This document shows, piece by piece, positions 1 to 6,000 of a DNA stretch of 8,281 nt. Below the pieces are notes generated by a model. That model saw only the letters and a list, made by a program, of their open reading frames with translations. It ran no database searches and had not been told where the DNA came from. Source of the DNA: Candidatus Coatesiibacteriota bacterium (lineage in GTDB: Bacteria > B130-G9); the NCBI GenBank assembly GCA_016929465.1, contig JAFGIT010000254.1, positions 1 to 8,281 of the forward strand, in the 5' to 3' direction. Made by a program: the position numbers and the translations under genes. Every line of letters starts with the position of its first letter. Position 1 is the first letter of the stretch.

Positions 1-2
1 GG

Positions 3-407
3 ACGATCATCTTGACGACCCATTACATGGCCGAGGCGGAGGACCTCTGCGAAAGGGTAGCGATTATAGACCGGGGCAAGATCCTGAATTGCGATACACC
101 CTCAAACCTCAAGCGACTTGTTTCGACCGAGGTCACGATGCGAATGGAGACCACCCCGCTTCCGAGCAGCGGCTGCGATTTCTCGAGCCTGAAGGGAGTG
201 GTCAACTGCTCGACGGAATTCGATCCCGAATTGCAGAAGAGCACCGTGAAACTGGTCCTATCCGGGGAGCGCTACGTGCCGGATGTAATCGACTTTGTGA
301 AATCGAAGGACGCGCGTATTCACCTCTTGAGGATATCCGAGCCCACGCTCGAGGACGTGTTCATCAAGCTCGTCGGTCGTGGGCTTTCGATAGACACGAG
401 CATCTGA
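3..407 (+). CDS. ABC transporter ATP-binding protein, C-terminal part (cut by left window edge)
   Basis: The reading frame is open from the left edge, so this is the last 134 residues of a longer protein; the TTG at position 12 lies inside the conserved domain and is not a real start. The visible part opens with [20 protein letters not shown], which holds the H-loop histidine of the nucleotide-binding domain, followed by [10 protein letters not shown] and the usual linker. The remainder is the accessory C-terminal domain of the CcmA-like (drug or polysaccharide export) ABC subfamily, ending in the typical [16 protein letters not shown]. The Walker A, Walker B and signature motifs must lie off the left edge. 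Such ATPases are cytoplasmic and power a separate ABC-2 type permease. No permease follows here, so it is either encoded upstream or absent. The substrate cannot be told from this part. Family assignment is firm. Confidence 0.93.
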   Translation, partial: TIILTTHYMAEAEDLCERVAIIDRGKILNCDTPSNLKRLVSTEVTMRMETTPLPSSGCDFSSLKGVVNCSTEFDPELQKSTVKLVLSGERYVPDVIDFVKSKDARIHLLRISEPTLEDVFIKLVGRGLSIDTSI

Positions 408-417
408 CGCACGATCG

Positions 418-494
418 ATCTGTTTCATTCAGCTAATGCCCCAACCGGGGCATCATGTGAGTAGCCGTGGGCACTGCTTCTGGCGAGCCCATGG
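418..494 (+). repeat. Palindromic dispersed repeat, copy 1
   Basis: The unit begins with ATCTGTTTCATTCAGCT, then a 7-bp hairpin (ATGCCCC 436-442, GGGGCAT 447-453, loop AACC), then the constant stretch CATGTGAGTAGCCGTGG. A second stem follows: CCGTGGGC at 465-472 pairs with GCCCATGG at 487-494, with one G-T wobble. The second copy lies 119 bases downstream in the same orientation. Two successive stems with constant flanks are the shape of REP/BIME-like elements, which RAYT (IS200-like) transposases are known to mobilise. No such transposase is in the window, so the link is inference. Confidence 0.8.
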
Positions 495-536
495 ATCAGG
501 GGCAATATTTATTCTTGGCAAATTGTCATCTGATTA

Positions 537-615
537 ATCTGCTTTGCTCAGCTTATGCCCCAGCGGGGCATCATGTGAGTAGCCGTGGCGTGCAGGCCAA
601 AGGCCAAACCCACGG
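537..615 (+). repeat. Palindromic dispersed repeat, copy 2
   Basis: This is a second copy of the unit at 418-494, with the same order of parts. The hairpin is ATGCCCC 555-561 and GGGGCAT 565-571 with a 3-base loop. The constant stretch CATGTGAGTAGCCGTGG is identical to copy 1. The outer second stem is CCGTGG 583-588 with CCACGG 610-615. Inside it lies a small GGCC-AAA-GGCC hairpin (595-605) not found in copy 1. Conservation is strongest across the first hairpin and the constant stretch, while the interior of the second stem differs. That pattern suggests a structured element rather than a recent plain duplication. Confidence 0.8.
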
Positions 616-638
616 ACTCTGGGGAGCGCAAGACAAAC

Positions 639-686
639 CTTCCCCCCTCCCGCCAATCGCTCCCGCGATTGGCGGGAGGGGGGAAG
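639..686. repeat. Perfect 22-bp inverted repeat with 4-base loop
   Basis: The left arm at 639-660 and right arm at 665-686 are exact reverse complements across 22 bases, with only TCCC (661-664) as loop. The stem is very GC-rich, with a run of six C in the left arm facing six G in the right arm. As RNA it would form an extremely stable hairpin. No T-run follows (the next bases are CAATTGAGGG), so it is not a standard intrinsic terminator, though it could still block readthrough or protect the 3' end of a transcript from the upstream ABC gene. It could also be a palindromic unit of the same repeat family, or a miniature element. Confidence 0.85.
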
Positions 687-713
687 CAATTGAGGGAAAG
701 CCTACCCCCGATT

Positions 714-759
714 CCGCGCGTTTCACACGCGGCTATTCAAATATCGCCCTTTCAGGGCG
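714..759. repeat. Two short palindromes (714-732 and 745-759)
   Basis: The first palindrome has a 5-bp stem, CCGCG at 714-718 with CGCGG at 728-732. The second is CGCCCT-TTC-AGGGCG at 745-759, a perfect 6-bp stem with a 3-base loop. They follow the large inverted repeat directly and continue the repeat cluster. They are probably part of the same class of dispersed palindromic elements. Neither is followed by a T-run. Confidence 0.55.
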
Positions 760-906
760 GCGTTGTATTGGTCATATTCACCAACGGGAATTGCATCCTG
801 AAACTCACCCGCAATCTGAGGTCACCCCCCTTTGACCATTCCCTTGACCACGCAAATCTCTATAGGTAGGCTTCACCTTCACTCTCATCATACAAGACAG
901 AATTAG

Positions 907-2310
907 ATGGCAAGAAAAGACCGGGATTTCACCAGCGGCAGCTCGCTCGGGAATGTCCTTTATATGGGCATCCCATCCATGATCGGATTTGCCGCGACAA
1001 ACGCATACGCGCTCATCGACATCTTCTGGATCGGCCTTTTAGGCAAGGAGCAGGTCGCGGCAATCACCTTATTTCAGGCATTCGCCTTCGTGCTTTCCTC
1101 GACGAATATGCTCATCGGCTCCGGCTCTGTTGCGATCATATCGAGGCGGTTTGGCGCCAAGGATCTCACCGCGACCAGGGACGTCATCCGCCAGACCATC
1201 CTCTTGAAGCTGATGGTCGCCGTGACATTCGGGAGCATTGGTTTCTTCCTGGTCGATGAGATACTCTCGATCATGGATGCAGAGGCGAGCGTTCTCTCTT
1301 ACGGGATCGAATATGGCCTGTATTACATGGCGGGCCTGCCTTTCATCTTCACCTCGTTCACCATGTTCACTGCCCTGAGGGGCATTGGGCAAGCACCACG
1401 AGCGATGCGGCTGATGCTCTCGATGACTGCCCTGAACTTGGTACTGGATCCGATTCTCATCCTGGACAAGATGCCCCGCGCGCTGACCATGGCCGGTCTG
1501 AGGATCATTCCAGAGGGGATGCACATCGGCTTCGGACTCGGAATAAAGGGTGCGGCAATCGCCCGAGCCATATCGACGTTCATCTGTGTCATCGGGGGGA
1601 TTTGGATGCTGAGGCATGGCACTGCAGACTTCCGCTTTGGACTGCTCCACGGCTTTCGGCCGAACTTCGAGATCATGCTCCGGATAATCAAGATTGGCAT
1701 CCCGCCCGGAATTCAAAACGTGCTGCGAAATGTCATGAACTTCGTGACGACCTATTTCGTGGCGCTGTTCGGGACGACCGTCGTGGCGTCATTCGGGTTC
1801 TCATTCCGCATCCTACAGATGATGACTATCTTCTCGATCGGCCTATCGCTCGGGACATCTGCGATCGTAGGCATGAATCTCGGCGCCGGGAAGCCTGATA
1901 AGGCGAGCAGCGCGGTCAGGACGAGCGTCCTAATCGTCGCGGGATTGGTTGGGCTGATTGGCATCGTTATCGTGCTATTCGCGCCCTATTTGATGTCAGT
2001 CTTCACGGTCGATGCTGACGTGATTGAGGTTGGCATACCGGCTCTCAGGATCATGGTGATCGGCCAGATAATGATTGCCATTCGGATGGTCGTCCTGAGT
2101 GCGTTCAACGGCTCTGGGAACACCTGGCCTCCGGCAGCTATATCGGCGATCGGGCAGTCCTTCCGCATCGCGCTGATCGCGATGCTGATCTACGTATTCA
2201 ACACGGACCAGATCGGCATCTGGTGGGCGTTCTCAATAGCAGCGACGATCGAGACCACGATCGCGTTCATCTGGTTCAGCAAGGGCCACTGGAAGCACCG
2301 AGAGGTCTGA
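907..2310 (+). CDS. MATE-family multidrug/organic cation efflux protein
   Basis: The 467-residue product is a polytopic inner-membrane protein with about twelve hydrophobic segments in two related halves (roughly residues 15-235 and 255-460), the normal length for MATE transporters. MATE proteins export drugs or metabolites by antiport with Na+ or H+. Family marks include the N-terminal IPSMIGFAATNAYALIDIFW, RGIGQAP (158-164), NLVLDPILI (177-185), GLGIKGAAIA (210-219), the second-half GIPPGIQN (264-271), VGMNLGAGKPDKA (321-333) and NGSGNTWPP (401-409). A stretch of roughly 20 residues (about 186-208) between NLVLDPILI and GLGIKGAAIA looks longer than the usual loop. The ATG at 907 is the first start giving a complete N-terminus; no clear Shine-Dalgarno site precedes it. 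The gene stands alone between the repeat cluster and a convergent gene. Family is certain; substrate and coupling ion are unknown. Confidence 0.95.
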   Translation: MARKDRDFTSGSSLGNVLYMGIPSMIGFAATNAYALIDIFWIGLLGKEQVAAITLFQAFAFVLSSTNMLIGSGSVAIISRRFGAKDLTATRDVIRQTILLKLMVAVTFGSIGFFLVDEILSIMDAEASVLSYGIEYGLYYMAGLPFIFTSFTMFTALRGIGQAPRAMRLMLSMTALNLVLDPILILDKMPRALTMAGLRIIPEGMHIGFGLGIKGAAIARAISTFICVIGGIWMLRHGTADFRFGLLHGFRPNFEIMLRIIKIGIPPGIQNVLRNVMNFVTTYFVALFGTTVVASFGFSFRILQMMTIFSIGLSLGTSAIVGMNLGAGKPDKASSAVRTSVLIVAGLVGLIGIVIVLFAPYLMSVFTVDADVIEVGIPALRIMVIGQIMIAIRMVVLSAFNGSGNTWPPAAISAIGQSFRIALIAMLIYVFNTDQIGIWWAFSIAATIETTIAFIWFSKGHWKHREV

Positions 2311-2341
2311 GAAGCCGGGCTCGAATCGTCCTCTCCCCTAC

Positions 2342-2389
2342 TGAACGTCCCCCCTCTTCATCCTTCAGATTTCATCCTTCACCTTTCCA
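2342..2389 (+). repeat. Pyrimidine-rich TTCATCCTTC repeat, copy A
   Basis: The segment starts TGAACGTCCCCCCTCTTCAT and continues with CCTTCAG and a second TTCATCCTTCACC. It matches the segment at 4644-4689 in the same orientation. It lies just past the MATE gene and covers the last few bases of the antitoxin-like gene on the other strand, including its stop codon (2379-2381). I recall similar TTCATCCTTC tracts as common intergenic repeats in Planctomycetes and other environmental bacteria; that is from memory and not checked. Confidence 0.6.
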
Positions 2390-2600
2390 GAGAGGGTTTC
2401 CCTTGCGCCTCGTTCGCTTCTTGCATCAGGAAGTCGTGCCTCCCGGCACGTGAATCGGCTTGAATCTGTCTGTCCCAGCCGGCCCAATCTCTATCGTAAA
2501 ACCAGCGGCGAAGGTCAGAGAGTTCCTCTTCGGAAAGCGACTCTATCGATCTCTTGATCTCGCTAAGATTCCCAGTAGGGTCCTCCTTGTACGGTATCAT
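2379..2600 (-). CDS. Small antitoxin-like protein (orphan, 73 residues)
   Basis: The 73-residue product has the features of a widespread small-protein family often found beside RelE/ParE toxins: a short helical start SEIKRSIESLSEEELSDLRR (13-32), then WFYDRDWAGWDRQIQADSRA (33-52) and a C-terminal charged tail. The key family pattern is Leu-Ser-x-Glu-Glu-Leu followed by WF and WDRQI. It would be cytoplasmic, having no signal peptide or membrane segment. Its ATG overlaps the TGA of the beta-helix gene by four bases (ATGA, 2597-2600), and no good Shine-Dalgarno site precedes it, which points to translation by re-initiation. No toxin gene follows: next is the convergent MATE gene. Its stop codon lies in a pyrimidine-rich repeat, so the C-terminus may have been altered by the repeat. 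That it is a real gene is well supported; the antitoxin role is inference from family memory. Confidence 0.75.
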   Translation of the reverse strand: MIPYKEDPTGNLSEIKRSIESLSEEELSDLRRWFYDRDWAGWDRQIQADSRAGRHDFLMQEANEAQGKPSLER

Positions 2601-4540
2601 CGAGTGCTTCTACGGATTTGGGATTGACTTGCCGTGATTTGATGATGATATCCCATGTCTGCGATACCCGTGTCCGGTGTGCCATCCGCTTGCGTGGTCC
2701 TGTCGGAGAGGCCTGCGTCGGTCGCAAGGCGGCTTCCAGCATCAATGCACGGGCTGGTCGGGGCGAGATAATATTCCCCCAATGGGCCCTCGACGAAAAT
2801 CGGGTCTGCGTGGATGTTTCCCTCGCCGGGATACGCAGCATCGATACAGCAATATGCAGAGAGACATCCATGCAATGCGGAGCTGCCTCCCCAGACTATG
2901 CAATCACTGATCGTCAGCTCACCATCTTGACTGCAATAGATAGCCTCACCGAGGTTCTCGGCCATATTTCCGGAAAGAGTGCAGAAAATGATTGATGGGA
3001 CGCTCTCGTTACAATATATGCCACCGCCATCTGATGATTCATTGGAGTAGATTAGGTTGTTTTCGATTGAAGGATAGCTATCTCGGCCGCAATAAATCCC
3101 GCCACCCCGTTGCGGAGAAATGTTTCTGCCTATTCTATTGTGGCGGATTACCGGATGGCTCTCCGAGCCAAAATATATTCCACCACCGTGTTCTCTATGT
3201 GCAGAATTACCCGTGATCTCATTGTTCTCGATAATTGCTTTGCACATTGACTCGCACCAGATCCCGCCGCCAGAATAGGTTGCCGAGTTATCGGCTACTA
3301 TGTTATCTGCTATGGTCTGCGATCGGTAACCAAGGTAAAGACCTCCTCCTAGGCTTGATGCGTGGTTTCCTACAACAACGTTGCCTCGGATGACCGCATC
3401 AGAGCAGGTGCAGTATATCCCTCCGCCTTCGCCGTCAGTTGCTTCGACCGCGTTATCCAAGATGAGGTTACTTTCAATGAGTGGGTTGGTACCCGCATAG
3501 CAACAAATCCCAGCTCCGGCGCCGGACCACCCCGCAATACGGTTCTCGCGAATAGTGTTGCCAATGATCCAGGGCCCCCCATAGCAGAGGGTGCACCTAA
3601 TTCCCCCTCCCCACCATTCAGCCGAGTTATTAGCGATATTGTTGTCTTTGATCAGGGCCGTGCTGTCCAAGCAACATATCCCGCCCCCATTGTACGCAGC
3701 ATTGCCAGTGATTCGGCATCTCTCAATGGTAGGGGAAGAGCTAATGCATAGAACGCCGCCCCCTATACGGTATTCATCCAGAAGCATCCCAGAGCCGCCG
3801 CTGATGTCGCACCAGATGAGGCGGCATTTGTCGTCATAGGGCCGGCACCAATAGAACGTTATATTCTCCCAGGGCTCGTCTGGCGAGAGCCTCTCGAAGA
3901 CTATGCGCTTCTCCTCAAGACCCTCGGCTATCAGACCTCCATAGGTGCATATCCCGACGTCCGGACCGAGACGCACCCTCGAACCCGGCAATATCGTGAG
4001 GACGGCCTGTTCTGCGACTATCACATCGGATGTCAACGCGATATCACCGGACAGTGTTTTATCGCTCTTGATGCTTCCGCCGTGAAATTCTGAGCATTCG
4101 ATGACCTCGAATGAATAGATGCTTATGGACGATAGAAAATCCAGCGTCCCGGGCCGAGATAGGCCGGCCAAGAGTGTGTATTCCCCCGTCGGTCCAACAG
4201 GTGGGATATCGCTCGGAATTTCGACGGCGGCTATCTGCATTCTCGATTGATAGAAAAAACCGCTCGGGATATCCAACTGAGCGATCCAGGGGGCTATATT
4301 CTCGGACCAGGTCGATCCGCTGAGCGTGAAAAGCCTGCCGTCAGGCGTCAAGATGCCAACATAAACCGCAACCGATATAGGGTCCTCATCGAATTTGCGC
4401 CCCGATAGATCGATATTAATGATATCTCCGTCGAAGTAGCAGTCTCGATCGGCAAATATATAGACATCGGGCGCCGCGGCCGCCTCCGAGAATGCAGTCC
4501 CGATTGCCACAAGCATCAGAATAGATAGCACAACTCTCAT
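2597..4540 (-). CDS. Secreted right-handed parallel beta-helix (PbH1 repeat) protein
   Basis: The 647-residue product starts with a signal peptide (MRVVLSILMLVAIGTAF, cleavage probably after SEAAAA near residue 23). Residues about 25-148 form an Ig-like or all-beta domain, and about 160-245 lead into the helix. Residues about 255-560 hold eleven turns marked by GGGI(Y/W/C)C-like motifs at about 260, 285, 311, 341, 372, 398, 424, 452, 479, 505 and 531, some 26-31 residues apart, with repeated N-x-I-x-x-N-x-A asparagine ladders. The end has the familiar DPIFV...YYLAPTSPCIDAGS block (580-602) and DTGIADMGYHH. I chose the ATG at 4540 over an upstream TTG at 4552 because GGAG lies six bases before it. 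No sorting domain or anchor is visible. Such proteins are exported and may bind or cut polysaccharide, but no catalytic residues can be assigned. The downstream small gene overlaps its stop codon. Confidence 0.9.
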   Translation of the reverse strand: MRVVLSILMLVAIGTAFSEAAAAPDVYIFADRDCYFDGDIINIDLSGRKFDEDPISVAVYVGILTPDGRLFTLSGSTWSENIAPWIAQLDIPSGFFYQSRMQIAAVEIPSDIPPVGPTGEYTLLAGLSRPGTLDFLSSISIYSFEVIECSEFHGGSIKSDKTLSGDIALTSDVIVAEQAVLTILPGSRVRLGPDVGICTYGGLIAEGLEEKRIVFERLSPDEPWENITFYWCRPYDDKCRLIWCDISGGSGMLLDEYRIGGGVLCISSSPTIERCRITGNAAYNGGGICCLDSTALIKDNNIANNSAEWWGGGIRCTLCYGGPWIIGNTIRENRIAGWSGAGAGICCYAGTNPLIESNLILDNAVEATDGEGGGIYCTCSDAVIRGNVVVGNHASSLGGGLYLGYRSQTIADNIVADNSATYSGGGIWCESMCKAIIENNEITGNSAHREHGGGIYFGSESHPVIRHNRIGRNISPQRGGGIYCGRDSYPSIENNLIYSNESSDGGGIYCNESVPSIIFCTLSGNMAENLGEAIYCSQDGELTISDCIVWGGSSALHGCLSAYCCIDAAYPGEGNIHADPIFVEGPLGEYYLAPTSPCIDAGSRLATDAGLSDRTTQADGTPDTGIADMGYHHQITASQSQIRRSTR

Positions 4541-4546
4541 TCCAAT

Positions 4547-4550
4547 CTCC
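4547..4550 (-). promoter_or_regulatory. Ribosome binding site of the beta-helix gene
   Basis: On the minus strand GGAG lies six bases before the ATG at 4540. This supports that ATG over the in-frame TTG at 4552, which would sit within the binding site itself. Confidence 0.65.
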
Positions 4551-4643
4551 AAGACTCTCAGATATGTACGACGGGAAATCCAAGGACGACCGCGACAGCG
4601 GCTCTTACAGGCTGGAAAGCCCGCCCTACACCGCTTCCTCCAT

Positions 4644-4689
4644 TGAACACTCGCCCCTTCATCCTTCAGCCCTTATCCTTCATCCCTTC
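4644..4689 (+). repeat. Pyrimidine-rich TTCATCCTTC repeat, copy B
   Basis: The segment starts TGAACACTCGCCCCTTCATC, continues CTTCAGCCCTTATCCTTCAT and ends near CCCTT. It matches the copy at 2342-2389, sharing TGAAC, then a C-rich stretch, then CTTCATCCTTCAG and a second ATCCTTCA. Both copies read in the same direction. They lie on either side of the beta-helix/small-protein pair, about 2.3 kb apart. Confidence 0.6.
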
Positions 4690-4737
4690 GAGAAGTCCCT
4701 GTCGGACCGGATTTCTGACGGTTGACGAACTCAAGTC

Positions 4738-4780
4738 ATTATATGCAATTATAGATATATCATGTTCCTAAGTGAGTCAA
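4738..4780 (-). promoter_or_regulatory. Possible sigma-70 promoter for the beta-helix gene
   Basis: On the minus strand TTGACT lies at 4780-4775, with TATATC 15 bases later (4759-4754), TATAAT 21 bases later (4753-4748) and another TATAAT at 4743-4738. The -35 word and the -10 words are good, but no pair has the ideal 17-base spacing. Use of this promoter would give a leader of about 200 bases through the pyrimidine-rich repeat. This is a weak call based on sequence words only. Confidence 0.25.
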
Positions 4781-4933
4781 GGGCTATCCTGATGGTGATA
4801 TGCGCTGTCCAATTGCTCGTGCTTTGATTACCAACGAAATCTGAATTCAATATTCTTAGGCGAATCTTCACCGGGCGCAAATTTGATCACAGACATTCCA
4901 CATGTTATTCTCCCCCGAAAGAGAAACTCATCC

Positions 4934-4940
4934 GGGAGGG
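4934..4940 (+). promoter_or_regulatory. Ribosome binding site deciding the start of the first sulfur-transport gene
   Basis: GGGAGGG lies six bases before the ATG at 4947 and directly against an in-frame ATG at 4941, which is too close to use it. An ATG further upstream at 4902 has no such site. This makes 4947 the best start. Confidence 0.75.
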
Positions 4941-4946
4941 ATGCGA

Positions 4947-5471
4947 ATGAAAGAGAAACCGTGGAAGACGATGAGCCCATATAAGGGTGGATTCTTGATG
5001 GGCGTCGTCCTTATTCTATCTGTCTGGATTGCCGGCAAGTTCTTCGGAGCATCGACCACATTCGCCCGCAAGGCCGGGATGGTGATGAATTGGTTCAGCC
5101 CGGAGAAGGTCAGCAGTATGGCCTATTTCGTGAAGTATGAACCTAAGATCGACTGGCAGTGGATGTTCCTGCTTGGGATGCTAATCGGCTCGTTCATTGC
5201 GGCGATGGTCTCGGGCTCATTCAAGCTCCAGGCTTTGCCCGACATGTGGGAGAAGCGGTTTGGGAGGAGCGTAGCAAAAAGGGCCGTAATTTCCTTTTTC
5301 GGCGGGGCGATTGCCCTTTTTGGGGCCAGGCTTGCGGGGGGCTGCCCAACTGGACACGGGCTTAGCGGCATGACGCAGCTGTCGGTCAGCGGGCTGATAT
5401 CGCTGGTCTTCTTCTTCATCGGCGGCATTGTGACTGCGCGTCTTCTATATGGGGGAGGTAAAGGCAAATGA
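4947..5471 (+). CDS. YeeE/YedE family sulfur transporter, N-terminal half-type subunit
   Basis: The 174-residue product is an inner-membrane protein with about four to five hydrophobic segments (roughly 14-33, 70-90, 112-130 and 145-168). It carries the sulfur-transport (DUF395, COG2391) mark GGCPTGHGLSGMTQLS at 131-146 with the conserved Cys133. Full-length YeeE of E. coli, a thiosulfate importer, is about 350 residues with two such halves and uses cysteines to relay thiosulfate. Here each half is a separate gene. The start at 4947 is set by a strong GGGAGGG site; a longer start at 4902 would add 15 residues without support. The stop overlaps the next start as ATGA, implying coupled, balanced synthesis of the two halves. 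Family is certain. Substrate (thiosulfate or another reduced sulfur species) is inferred from relatives. Confidence 0.9.
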   Translation: MKEKPWKTMSPYKGGFLMGVVLILSVWIAGKFFGASTTFARKAGMVMNWFSPEKVSSMAYFVKYEPKIDWQWMFLLGMLIGSFIAAMVSGSFKLQALPDMWEKRFGRSVAKRAVISFFGGAIALFGARLAGGCPTGHGLSGMTQLSVSGLISLVFFFIGGIVTARLLYGGGKGK

Positions 5472-5992
5472 CGTTGTTCTGGGGAATCATTGCGGGACTG
5501 CTGGCTGGCTTCCTGATGCAGAGGAGCCGCGTGATTAGATACGACAAGCAGGTCGGTGCTATGCGGCTTGCGGATATGACGATTATCAAGTTCATGTTGA
5601 CCGCCGCGATAACGGCTTCTGTCGGCATATATATGCTGCATGACCTTGGAGTCGTCAAGTTGAGTGTGAAGCCCACGCTTCTCGGCGCGAATATAATCGG
5701 CGGCCTGATCTTCGGAATCGGCTGGGGCATCGTCGGGTATTGTCCGGGGACCGCCGTCGGCGCCCTGGGTGAGGGGCGATGGGACGCTGTCTGGGGGCTC
5801 ATCGGAATGGTCTTCGGCGCGGGCGTTTTCGCAGCTGTTTATCCAAGTATCAAGAAGAGCGTCCTGAAGTGGGGCGACTTCGGCAAGATAACGATCCCCG
5901 ATGTGCTCTGCTTCAATCATTGGCTGCTCATTGCGGTCCTTTTGGTACTTTATTTGATGCTCTTCAGGTGGCTGGAGAATAAGAATCTCTGA
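5468..5992 (+). CDS. YeeE/YedE-like (DUF6691 type) sulfur transporter, second half-type subunit
   Basis: The 174-residue product is a polytopic inner-membrane protein with hydrophobic segments at about 2-18, 40-57, 70-90, 107-126 and 150-168. Residues 21-47 match the DUF6691 pattern [20 protein letters not shown], and [18 protein letters not shown] (90-107) is the partner of the GGCPTGHG motif in the upstream protein, with Cys92 in the conserved place. The closing [12 protein letters not shown] then HWLL is also typical. Its ATG overlaps the upstream stop by four bases, and wrbA follows after eight bases. It most likely assembles with the upstream protein into one pore for thiosulfate or a similar sulfur compound. 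No TusA-like or rhodanese gene, the usual sulfur acceptors near such transporters, lies in the window. Confidence 0.9.
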   Translation: MTLFWGIIAGLLAGFLMQRSRVIRYDKQVGAMRLADMTIIKFMLTAAITASVGIYMLHDLGVVKLSVKPTLLGANIIGGLIFGIGWGIVGYCPGTAVGALGEGRWDAVWGLIGMVFGAGVFAAVYPSIKKSVLKWGDFGKITIPDVLCFNHWLLIAVLLVLYLMLFRWLENKNL

Positions 5993-5995
5993 GGG
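5991..5995 (+). promoter_or_regulatory. wrbA: Ribosome binding site of wrbA
   Basis: GAGGG overlaps the stop codon of the upstream transporter gene and lies five bases before the ATG at 6001. It supports that start and the reading of wrbA as the third gene of the same transcript. Confidence 0.65.
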
Positions 5996-6000
5996 TTAAG

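Larger units (their letters stand above)
408..906. other. Repeat-rich intergenic region without a supported gene
   Basis: This 499-base stretch separates the ABC ATPase from the MATE gene. It holds two copies of a palindromic repeat, a strong perfect hairpin and two smaller palindromes, listed separately. Reading frames that cross it run through the palindromes, have low-complexity Pro/Arg/Gly-rich translations and resemble no family I know, so I call no gene here. Near the MATE start there are two TTGACCA words 12 bases apart (832-838 and 844-850) and a TATAGG at 861-866. Their spacing does not fit a good sigma-70 promoter, so I note them only as a possible control region. Confidence 0.75.
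4553..4901. other. Divergent intergenic region with one pyrimidine-rich repeat
   Basis: This stretch lies between the divergent beta-helix gene and the sulfur-transport operon, whose chosen start is at 4947. It holds a pyrimidine-rich repeat (4644-4689) and an AT-rich zone (about 4735-4770) that probably carries promoter elements in one or both directions. A 53-codon frame at 4564-4725 (+) has no ribosome binding site and runs through the repeat, so I do not call it a gene. For the operon, TTGATT at 4824-4829 and TATTCT at 4851-4856 are possible but badly spaced (21 bases). Confidence 0.6.

Noticed and set aside
418-615. CRISPR array
   Set aside because: There are only two copies 119 bases apart, the units contain two hairpins, the intervening DNA is too long for a spacer and no cas gene is present.
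418-760. Riboswitch upstream of the MATE gene (guanidine or similar)
   Set aside because: MATE genes can be riboswitch-controlled, but I see no known riboswitch core, and the repeated copies and the perfect palindrome fit dispersed repeats better.
467-869. Two overlapping plus-strand frames of 94-122 codons between the ABC and MATE genes
   Set aside because: They run through the palindromic repeats and the perfect inverted repeat, with Pro/Gly/Arg-rich translations that resemble no family; they look like by-products of the repeats.
1069-1716. 215-codon minus-strand frame opposite the MATE gene
   Set aside because: It is antisense to a confidently identified transporter and shows no domain; its Asp/Glu/His/Arg-rich make-up is what the opposite strand of membrane-protein codons gives.
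2435-2450. CGTGCC-TCCC-GGCACG hairpin as a terminator for the MATE gene
   Set aside because: It lies inside the coding part of the antitoxin-like gene (the RAGRHD region) and has no T-run, so it is more simply explained by codons.
4564-4725. 53-codon frame (MYDGKSKDDRDSGSY...) in the divergent intergenic region
   Set aside because: No ribosome binding site precedes it, and its second half (HSPLHPSALILHP) is the translation of the pyrimidine-rich repeat, a common source of false small proteins.
5123-5920. 265-codon minus-strand frame opposite the sulfur-transport genes
   Set aside because: It lies antisense to two genes with clear family motifs, and its translation is charged and low in structure with no recognisable domain.
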